A stretch of DNA of 5,539 nucleotides from Lentisphaeria bacterium (GTDB lineage: Bacteria; Verrucomicrobiota; Lentisphaeria; Oligosphaerales; Oligosphaeraceae), in contig JAEEXV010000314.1 of assembly GCA_016287975.1 (NCBI GenBank), positions 1 to 5,539 on the forward strand, read 5' to 3'. This document shows, piece after piece, positions 1 through 4,437 of this stretch (its first letter is position 1; every line of letters begins with the position of its first letter). The notes under the pieces were generated by a model that was given only the letters and a program-made list of their open reading frames with translations, was not told where the DNA came from and made no database searches. The position numbers and the translations under genes are program-made.

Positions 1-205
1 ACCACCCCCGCACCGCGGGCTCCTTCAGATCCGCCGCCTCTGGCGCGGCTGGCGGCACCAGCCGCAGCCGCTCCACCAGCGCCGCCTCCGCGGGCGCCAG
101 CCGTTCGCGGCAGTTCTTCAGGAACTCCGCCGCCGTCGGCGCGCCCTCGCCCGAGAGTTTCAGCAGCGGGAGGGTCGAGAGGAAATAGAAGAAGTCGGTT
201 GCCAT
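1..205 (-). CDS. DUF2764-like V-ATPase operon protein (partial)
   Basis: This is the first 68 codons of a gene on the minus strand; the 3' end lies outside the window. It starts MATDFFYFLSTLPLLKL, then reads through a Pro/Ala-rich stretch with EFLKNCRERL at about residues 27-36. A short aromatic/hydrophobic N-terminus followed by an 'SLPxL' type segment and a conserved 'FLxxC' helix is what I recall of the DUF2764 proteins that sit between subunits E and A in bacterial V-type ATPase operons (for example in Chlamydia). The start lies 27 bases after the subunit E stop codon, so the two are probably cotranscribed. No good Shine-Dalgarno is visible before the ATG. The function of the family is unknown and is taken to be ATPase-related from its position. 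There is no signal peptide and no clear membrane helix. The call rests on context as much as on sequence. Confidence 0.7.
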   Translation of the reverse strand, partial: MATDFFYFLSTLPLLKLSGEGAPTAAEFLKNCRERLAPAEAALVERLRLVPPAAPEAADLKEPAVRGW

Positions 206-232
206 TCGTCGTGTCCGTCGGCAGGGGAAATG

Positions 233-856
233 CTACTTGCGGGCGTCCTCAGGCTGCGAGATCAGCGCGCCCAGCGCCGGCGAGAGATGCGCCGCGATGG
301 CCTCCGCCAGCGCCGCGTCGCTGAAGTCGTAGACCACGTCCGCGCCGTTGAACTTCAACTGGAAGCCGCCTGACAGCGCCTTCGACGGCGCCAGCGACAC
401 CTTCGCCTTCAACTCCGCCGCCAACTGCGCCTTCACCGCATCCTCCAGCACCGACAGCTGCTCCGCTGGCACCAGCGCCGAAATGTCGTCGGTCGAACCG
501 TTCTTCGCCAGGTAGTTGCCGCAGACCGTGGCGAGAATCCCCGCCAGCGCCTCTGGCTTCAGCGTCGCTTTCAGCAGCGACGCCACCGCGCCAGCCACGC
601 GCCGTTCGAACTCGCCGCGCACCTCCAGCAGAATCTCCCGCCCCGCCTGACGCAGCGCCTCCTCGGACTTCTTCCGCATCGTCTCCGCCTCGGCGGCGGC
701 CGCCGCCTTCGCCTGCGCGGCCTCCTCGTTGGCCTGCGCCACGATGCGCTCCGCCTCCGCCTTCGCGTCCGCGAGGATCTTCGCCTTGTCGGCCTCCGCC
801 TTGCGGATGGCTTCCTTGTCGATGCGGTCGAACAATGCCTGCAGTTCGTCTGCCAT
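233..856 (-). CDS. atpE: V-type ATP synthase subunit E
   Basis: The 207-residue protein matches the usual length of bacterial/archaeal V/A-type ATPase subunit E. Residues about 10-90 are a highly charged, Ala/Glu/Lys-rich helix with coiled-coil character and a poly-Ala stretch near 50-56. This is the expected N-terminal half of the peripheral stalk. The C-terminal half is a compact domain ending in GGFQLKFNGADVVYDFSD (about residues 161-178) and an Ala-rich helix, resembling the C-terminal domain of chlamydial-type subunit E. By family knowledge it pairs with subunit G/H-type helices and acts as a stator between the cytoplasmic catalytic A3B3 head and the membrane subunit I. The ATG at 856-854 has a GGAG eight bases upstream (plus-strand 868-865). 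It is the first gene of the V-ATPase cluster, followed directly by the DUF2764-like gene. The repeat tract at about 887-1036 lies immediately upstream, so any operon promoter must sit in or beyond that repeat. Confidence 0.9.
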   Translation of the reverse strand: MADELQALFDRIDKEAIRKAEADKAKILADAKAEAERIVAQANEEAAQAKAAAAAEAETMRKKSEEALRQAGREILLEVRGEFERRVAGAVASLLKATLKPEALAGILATVCGNYLAKNGSTDDISALVPAEQLSVLEDAVKAQLAAELKAKVSLAPSKALSGGFQLKFNGADVVYDFSDAALAEAIAAHLSPALGALISQPEDARK

Positions 857-864
857 GGGGGGTG

Positions 865-868
865 CTCC
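865..868 (-). promoter_or_regulatory. Ribosome binding site of subunit E
   Basis: GGAG on the minus strand lies eight bases before the ATG at 856-854. It is the clearest Shine-Dalgarno on the minus strand and supports that start codon. Confidence 0.6.
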
Positions 869-886
869 AAATGAAGGGGATCTTGA

Positions 887-1036
887 AAAAGGGACCTAAG
901 GGACGGAAGGGACCTAAGGGACGGACCCAAGGGACCAAAGGACTAAGGGACGGAAGGGACCTAAGGGACGGACCCAAGGGACCAAAGGACTAAGGGACGG
1001 AAGGGACCTAAGGGACGGAAAAGGACTAAGGGACGG
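887..1036. repeat. GGGAC tandem repeat with an exact 47-bp duplication
   Basis: About 150 bases between the purF stop and the subunit E leader are built from variants of one short word, AAGGGAC (GTCCCTT on the minus strand), joined by CTAAGGGAC, GGAAGGGAC, GGACCCAAGGGAC and CAAAGGAC units. GGGAC begins at 891, 900, 909, 918, 931, 947, 956, 965, 978, 994, 1003, 1012 and 1030, so the spacing is mostly 9 bases with 13- and 16-base steps. Bases 914-960 and 961-1007 are two identical 47-bp copies, and partial copies flank them on both sides. The plus strand is almost T-free, with strong purine bias. The tract ends four bases before the complement of the purF stop codon and does not enter either gene. 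No transposase, terminal inverted repeats or target duplication is visible. It is a minisatellite-like array, not a CRISPR, because there are no unique spacers. Confidence 0.95.
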
Positions 1037-1040
1037 CGTG

Positions 1041-2459
1041 CTATTCGCGGCCGTTCCAGCAGTAGGTGCACAGTTCGCCTTCGGGGACGCCGATCGCCTC
1101 GATCATCTCCTCCAGCGACTGGTATTTGAGCGAGGTGAAGCCCATCTCCTCGCGGACCTTCTCCACCATCGCCTTGTATTTCGGCGAATGGCAGTCGAAG
1201 TACTCCTGCAGATGCGCCTCGTCCTCCTTGCCGCCCTCCAGGGCGTAGATCGCGCGCCGCGCGACCAGTTCCAGCGCGGAGTGGGACGGCGAGAAGTTCA
1301 GGAACTTGCAGCCGAAGAGGATCGGCGGGCAGGCGGCGCGCACATGCACCTCCTTCGCGCCCCACTCGGGCAGCCGCGCGAAGGTGTCCTTGAGCTGCGT
1401 GCCGCGCACGATCGAATCCTCGCAGAAGAGCAGCCGCTGCCCGCGGATGAAGTCCTGGATCGGGATCAGCTTCATCTTCGCGACATGGCGCCGCGTCGTC
1501 TGCGAATCGGAGATGAAGCTCCGCGGCCACGTCGGAGTGTATTTCACGAACGAACGCCGATACGGCAGCCGCGCCACCCCCGCATAGCCCAGAGCGTGCG
1601 CCGTGCCCGAATCAGGCACGCCCGCCACCGCGTCGAGCTCCAGCCCGTTGTCGTGCTCCGCCAGATGCTCGCCGCAGCGGTAGCGCACCTCCTCGACGTT
1701 GATGCCGTCGTACGCCGAGGCGGGGAAGCCGTAGTAGATCCACATGAACGCGCACATTCGGCAATGCCTGCGCGGCTCCAGCACGGGCTTGATCTCGAAG
1801 TCCGCCCCGTCCAGCAGCACCGCCTCGCCCGCGCGCAGCCAGCGCACGATGCGGTAGCCCAGGTTGTGCAGCGCGCACGACTCGAAGGCCGCCGCGAGGC
1901 TCCCGTCCGCCTTGCGCCCGATCACAATCGGCGTGCGCCCCGCCTTGTCGCGGCACGCATACACGCCTTCCTTCGTCAGCAGCAGCACCGAGCACGACCC
2001 CGCGATCCGATCCTGCATATACCGCAGGCCATCCGCCAGTTTCGGGCGGCTGGCGATCAGCGACGCCGCGATCTCCGTCGGGCTCACGTCCCCGTTGCAC
2101 ATCTCGGAGAAATGAGCGCGCGTGGTCTGGAAGAACTCGTCGCGCAGTTCGTCGCGGTTGTTGATGACGCCGACCATCGTGATGCCGAAGAAGCCGCTCT
2201 CGGCGGAAATCGTCAGCGGCTGGCTGTCGGTGTCCGAGATGCAGCCGATGCCCATCCTCCCGTGGAGACTGTCCAGGTTGGCATCGAACTTCGCGCGGAA
2301 CTGGTCGTTGCGGATGTCGTGGATCACCCGCTTGAAGCCATCCTCCCCGTAGACCATCAGCCCCCCGCGCATATTGCCCAGGTGGGAATGGTAGTCCGTC
2401 CCGTAGAAGAGATCCGCCACGCACTCGTCACGCGAAACAACGCCGAAAAAACCGCCCAT
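1041..2459 (-). CDS. PurF-like amidophosphoribosyltransferase paralogue with degenerate glutaminase domain
   Basis: The 472-residue protein has the PurF layout: an N-terminal Ntn-glutaminase-like domain (about 1-225) and a C-terminal type I phosphoribosyltransferase domain. The PRPP-binding loop is CEDSIVRGTQ at 346-355, and VPDSGTAHALGYA at 281-293 matches the conserved PurF segment. Cys236 (MCAFMWIYYGFP), Cys384 (FGCKF), Cys464 and Cys467 (CTYC) sit where the 4Fe-4S ligands of the Bacillus-type enzyme lie. The protein begins MGGFFGVVS: the position of the catalytic Cys (usual start MCGI.G) is Gly. The usual HRGQ(D/E)S reads HLGNMRGG, GHVRY reads GIGCI, and the NGN oxyanion segment reads GVINN. 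The loop over the PRPP site is KYTPTWPRSF where canonical PurF has KNRYxGRTF. Glutamine-dependent phosphoribosylamine synthesis is therefore doubtful. It may use free ammonia, or have a different acceptor. Family membership is certain; the reaction is not. The ribosome binding site is weak. Confidence 0.85.
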   Translation of the reverse strand: MGGFFGVVSRDECVADLFYGTDYHSHLGNMRGGLMVYGEDGFKRVIHDIRNDQFRAKFDANLDSLHGRMGIGCISDTDSQPLTISAESGFFGITMVGVINNRDELRDEFFQTTRAHFSEMCNGDVSPTEIAASLIASRPKLADGLRYMQDRIAGSCSVLLLTKEGVYACRDKAGRTPIVIGRKADGSLAAAFESCALHNLGYRIVRWLRAGEAVLLDGADFEIKPVLEPRRHCRMCAFMWIYYGFPASAYDGINVEEVRYRCGEHLAEHDNGLELDAVAGVPDSGTAHALGYAGVARLPYRRSFVKYTPTWPRSFISDSQTTRRHVAKMKLIPIQDFIRGQRLLFCEDSIVRGTQLKDTFARLPEWGAKEVHVRAACPPILFGCKFLNFSPSHSALELVARRAIYALEGGKEDEAHLQEYFDCHSPKYKAMVEKVREEMGFTSLKYQSLEEMIEAIGVPEGELCTYCWNGRE

Positions 2460-2524
2460 AGCCCATCCGCAAAAAGTCCGACCTGCCCCACATCCGCACC
2501 CTCCGCTGGAAAAAACAGGTTTTT

Positions 2525-2530
2525 AATATA
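2525..2530 (-). promoter_or_regulatory. Candidate -10 element for the purF-like gene
   Basis: The minus strand reads TATATT here, inside the context CTATATTAAAAAC, about 65 bases before the start codon at 2459. No convincing TTGACA-like -35 lies 16-18 bases upstream. The box stands out because the surroundings are GC-rich and because the same TATATTAA occurs on the plus strand before the aminotransferase gene. Confidence 0.3.
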
Positions 2531-2546
2531 GCCGTATTCCCGAAAA

Positions 2547-2560
2547 CCGCCCTGCGGCGG
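2547..2560 (-). other. Hairpin with TTTT tail, minus-strand leader
   Basis: CCGCC (2547-2551) and GGCGG (2556-2560) form a perfect 5-bp GC stem around a 4-base loop. Read on the minus strand the stem is followed at once by TTTT (2546-2543). It lies just upstream of the candidate purF -10 box. It is small, and it is only terminator-like if a transcript starts further right. Confidence 0.25.
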
Positions 2561-2566
2561 ACACAG

Positions 2567-2599
2567 AAAAATCGGCGCGCCCCAAAAAAGCCCGCCGAT
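2567..2599 (-). terminator. Possible minus-strand terminator or attenuator
   Basis: ATCGGCG (2571-2577) pairs perfectly with CGCCGAT (2593-2599), and two more pairs form further in after one mismatch, closing a loop of about nine bases. On the minus strand the stem runs into a stretch of five Ts (2571-2567), the form of an intrinsic terminator. It points toward purF, and no gene ends before it. It could stop antisense transcription coming from the aminotransferase side or act as an attenuator of a longer purF leader. Confidence 0.35.
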
Positions 2600-2624
2600 G
2601 GGCCATGCCTCCGTAAAGACGCAC

Positions 2625-2630
2625 TATATT
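2625..2630 (+). promoter_or_regulatory. Candidate -10 element for the aminotransferase gene
   Basis: TATATT at 2625-2630, followed by AAGGAAC, is the only AT-rich hexamer of this type on the plus strand upstream of the aminotransferase gene. It would place a transcription start near 2637 and give a leader of about 75 bases. No good -35 hexamer is seen at the standard distance, so support is modest. Confidence 0.3.
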
Positions 2631-2648
2631 AAGGAACTTTTAGCGAGT

Positions 2649-2676
2649 GCCGCAGGGGTCTGCGGCTGTTGTTGTT
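2649..2676 (+). terminator. Leader hairpin with T-rich tail (possible attenuator) before the aminotransferase gene
   Basis: GCCGCAG (2649-2655) and CTGCGGC (2660-2666) form a perfect 7-bp stem with the 4-base loop GGGT. The 3' side is TGTTGTTGTT (2667-2676), a T-rich but interrupted tail. The structure lies between the candidate promoter and the ATG at 2713, so it could cause premature termination of the leader transcript. No separate leader peptide with both a start and a stop codon covers it. Confidence 0.35.
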
Positions 2677-2695
2677 CCAAAATCGTTGACTAGGG

Positions 2696-2700
2696 AAGGA
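2696..2700 (+). promoter_or_regulatory. Ribosome binding site of the aminotransferase gene
   Basis: AAGGA (within AGGGAAGGA, 2692-2700) lies twelve bases before the ATG at 2713. The spacing is longer than ideal. A second AAGGA at 2631-2635 lies eleven bases before an in-frame GTG at 2647, which is the competing start. Confidence 0.4.
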
Positions 2701-2712
2701 ATCATTGGTCTT

Positions 2713-3735
2713 ATGGATATCGACTGGTCGAAACTGACTTTCTCGTATCTTCCTACTGCTTGCCACATCGAGTATCACTGGAAGGACGGCGCCTGGGACA
2801 AGGGCGAACTCAAGACGGAGCCATACGTCACCTTGTCGATCGCGGCGGAATGCCTCCACTACGGCCAGGAGGCCTTCGAGGGCCTGAAGGCCTATCGCGG
2901 CGAAGACGGCAAGATCCGCGTCTTCCGCATGGAGATGAACGCGCGCCGACTGATGAACTCGGCCTACCGCACCTGCATGGCCCCCGTTCCCGAGGCGCTC
3001 TTCTGCAAGGCGGTCGAACGCGTCGTGAAGGCCAACATCGACTATGTGCCCCCATACGGCACGGGCGCGACCCTCTACATCCGCCCCCTGCTGTTCGGCT
3101 CGTCCCCCCAGATCGGCGTCGCCCCTGCGGACGAATACACCTTCATCGTCCTGGTGACCCCCGTCGGCGCCTACTACAAGGGCGGCCTGCAGGCGGTCAA
3201 GGCGTGCATTGTGGACGAATATGACCGCGCGGCGCCGCACGGGACGGGCATGGTGAAGCTCGCGGGCAACTACGCGGCGAGCCTGCTGCCGCACGAGAAG
3301 GCCAAGGAGGCGGGCTATGCCGTCGACCTCTACCTGGATCCCGCGCAGCACAAGTACATCGAGGAGTTCGGCTCCTCGAACTTCCTGGCGATCACGAAGG
3401 ACGGGAAGTATGTGACGCCCGCGTCGCCGTCGGTGCTGCCGAGCGTGACGAACAACGGCCTACAGCAGGTCGCGAAGGACCTGGGGATCCCCGTCGAGGT
3501 GCGCCCGATCGACTTCGAGGCGGAGATCGAGTCCTTCGCCGAGGTCGCCGCGTGCGGCACGGCGGTGGTGATCACTCCCGTCAGCGAGATCGTGCGCCTG
3601 AGCACTGGCAAGCACTATGTGCTGCCGACTGGCGACGGCTGCGGCCCCGTCTTCCAGAAGCTGTATGACGCCTACACCGCGATCCAGTGGGGCAAGGCGC
3701 CTGACACGCACGGCTGGCTGAAGGTGATCGCGTAG
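2713..3735 (+). CDS. ilvE: Branched-chain amino acid aminotransferase (fold-type IV PLP enzyme)
   Basis: The 340-residue protein starts MDIDWSKLTFSYLPT, which aligns with the N-terminus of Bacteroidetes-type BCATs. It catalyses reversible PLP-dependent transfer of the amino group between glutamate and the 2-keto acids of Val, Leu and Ile in the cytoplasm. Visible landmarks are LHYGQEAFEGLKAYRG (48-63), the YIRPLL substrate-site strand (122-127), GTGMVKLAGNYAAS with the expected PLP lysine at Lys182, EEFGSSNFLAI (217-227, containing the PLP-pyridine-contacting Glu), and AACGTAVVITPV (279-290, cofactor phosphate loop). The length is normal for the larger BCAT group. I chose ATG 2713 because homologues begin there. 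An in-frame GTG at 2647 would add 22 residues containing VVV and II, but it overlaps the leader hairpin. The gene stands alone, divergent from purF, and ends before a hairpin at 3761. D-amino acid transaminase and aminodeoxychorismate lyase share the fold but are shorter. Confidence 0.93.
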   Translation: MDIDWSKLTFSYLPTACHIEYHWKDGAWDKGELKTEPYVTLSIAAECLHYGQEAFEGLKAYRGEDGKIRVFRMEMNARRLMNSAYRTCMAPVPEALFCKAVERVVKANIDYVPPYGTGATLYIRPLLFGSSPQIGVAPADEYTFIVLVTPVGAYYKGGLQAVKACIVDEYDRAAPHGTGMVKLAGNYAASLLPHEKAKEAGYAVDLYLDPAQHKYIEEFGSSNFLAITKDGKYVTPASPSVLPSVTNNGLQQVAKDLGIPVEVRPIDFEAEIESFAEVAACGTAVVITPVSEIVRLSTGKHYVLPTGDGCGPVFQKLYDAYTAIQWGKAPDTHGWLKVIA

Positions 3736-3760
3736 GGAAAGAGTCGGATTTGCGTATTGC

Positions 3761-3792
3761 CCCCTCGGGCCCGCGCCCTGCGGCCCGAGGGG
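3761..3792 (+). terminator. Strong hairpin after the aminotransferase gene
   Basis: CCCCTCGGGCC (3761-3771) and GGCCCGAGGGG (3782-3792) form a perfect 11-bp GC-rich stem around a 10-base loop, 25 bases past the aminotransferase stop. Neither strand has a T-run after the stem, so it does not meet the usual intrinsic-terminator form. It may still be a terminator or 3' processing barrier, or a structure in the leader of the sigma factor gene that starts 38 bases later. Confidence 0.5.
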
Positions 3793-3818
3793 ACTTGTGG
3801 ATGAAATGCCGCCAGGGC

Positions 3819-3822
3819 GGAG
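3819..3822 (+). promoter_or_regulatory. Ribosome binding site deciding the sigma factor start
   Basis: GGAG is followed by seven bases and then GTG at 3830. This is the best-spaced Shine-Dalgarno in front of the sigma factor. The upstream alternatives, GTG 3797 and ATG 3806, depend on GAGG (3787-3790), which is buried in the hairpin stem at 3782-3792. Confidence 0.5.
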
Positions 3823-3829
3823 AAGTGAC

Positions 3830-4432
3830 GTGACGCCAGACAATGTGCCATCCCAGCGTCTGCAGGCGGCGATTTCCGAGGCAGGCGGCGGGGATTATAC
3901 GGAGGCCGCGGACTCGGAACTGCTGCGGCGTCTGCGGGAAAAGGAGGACATCCGCGCTTTCGAAGTGCTCTTCGCGCGCTATGAAAAGCGCATCCAGGGA
4001 TGGGCCGCGCCGTATCTGCCCTCGTCGGATCTGGCGCGGGACGTCAGCCAGGAGGTCTTCCTGAAACTGCTGAACGACACGCCTGCCGAGCTGAAGGGGG
4101 ACAGCCTTGCGCCATGGCTGCGTCGGGTGACCTGCAATCTCTCCATCGACTATGCCAGGCACCGCCGCTTCGAGGTCAGCGGCGAAAGCCTTCCTGGCCT
4201 CGGCGGACAGACGGAAACGACGCCACAGACGGAGCTCTCCGCCTCGAATGACGCGCAGGTGCTGCATCAGCTGGTGGCGCAACTGCCGCAGGAACTGCGG
4301 ACTGTCGTGGAGTTCCGCCTGAACCAGGATCTGCCGTTCCGCGAAATCGCCGAACGCTGCGGCATCCCGCTGGGCACCGCGCTCTGGAGAATGCACCGCG
4401 CCATCGAGGTGCTTCGGGAACAATGGCAATAA
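3830..4432 (+). CDS. ECF-type RNA polymerase sigma-70 family sigma factor
   Basis: With the GTG start the protein has 200 residues. It has only sigma regions 2 and 4, the mark of extracytoplasmic-function sigma factors. Region 2 runs from SELLRRLREKEDIRAFEVLF through LARDVSQEVFLKLL (the conserved 'DxxQEVFL' core-binding helix) to APWLRRVTCNLSIDYARHRR (-10 recognition and melting). A short acidic/Ser-Thr linker follows. Region 4 is LPQELRTVVEFRLNQDLPF, then REIAERCGIPLGTALWRMHRA (helix-turn-helix for the -35). It would direct RNA polymerase to a special promoter set. No anti-sigma factor, transmembrane protein or sensor gene lies next to it in the window, although one usually accompanies ECF sigmas. 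The gene ends in TAA at 4430-4432, five bases before the manA ATG at 4438 and overlapping an alternative ATG at 4423, so the two are probably one transcript. Start alternatives are GTG 3797 (211 aa) and ATG 3806. Confidence 0.88.
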   Translation: MTPDNVPSQRLQAAISEAGGGDYTEAADSELLRRLREKEDIRAFEVLFARYEKRIQGWAAPYLPSSDLARDVSQEVFLKLLNDTPAELKGDSLAPWLRRVTCNLSIDYARHRRFEVSGESLPGLGGQTETTPQTELSASNDAQVLHQLVAQLPQELRTVVEFRLNQDLPFREIAERCGIPLGTALWRMHRAIEVLREQWQ

Positions 4433-4437
4433 CAGCA

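Noticed and set aside
249..977. Minus-strand frame through the repeat with a Pro/Leu-rich start
   Set aside because: It is the +1 shadow of V-ATPase subunit E extended through the repeat. The Pro-Leu-Gly pattern is only the translation of the GGGAC array.
887..1036. CRISPR array
   Set aside because: The repeats are contiguous and share all their bases. There are no unique spacers of constant length, and no cas genes are nearby.
2511..2524. AAAAAC-AG-GTTTTT inverted repeat near the purF start
   Set aside because: The two-base loop is too small for a stable hairpin and the arms are almost all A/T.
1038..2531. A 497-codon open frame on the plus strand, opposite the PurF-like gene
   Set aside because: It is Arg/His/Ala-rich with no recognisable domain and lies exactly antisense to a gene with clear PurF motifs. 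Long antisense frames are expected in GC-rich coding DNA.
2639..2689. Leu-rich leader peptide (CTG CGG CTG TTG TTG) in the +2 frame before the aminotransferase gene
   Set aside because: The frame stops at TGA 2687-2689 but has no ATG, GTG or TTG start before the Leu codons after the upstream stop at 2630.
2686..2691. TTGACT as a -35 box for the aminotransferase gene
   Set aside because: A -10 at the proper distance would fall on the start codon (TTATGG, 2711-2716), which would place the transcription start inside the gene.
2629..3351. A 240-codon minus-strand frame opposite the aminotransferase gene
   Set aside because: It is antisense to conserved aminotransferase motifs, has no ribosome binding site and has no family resemblance.
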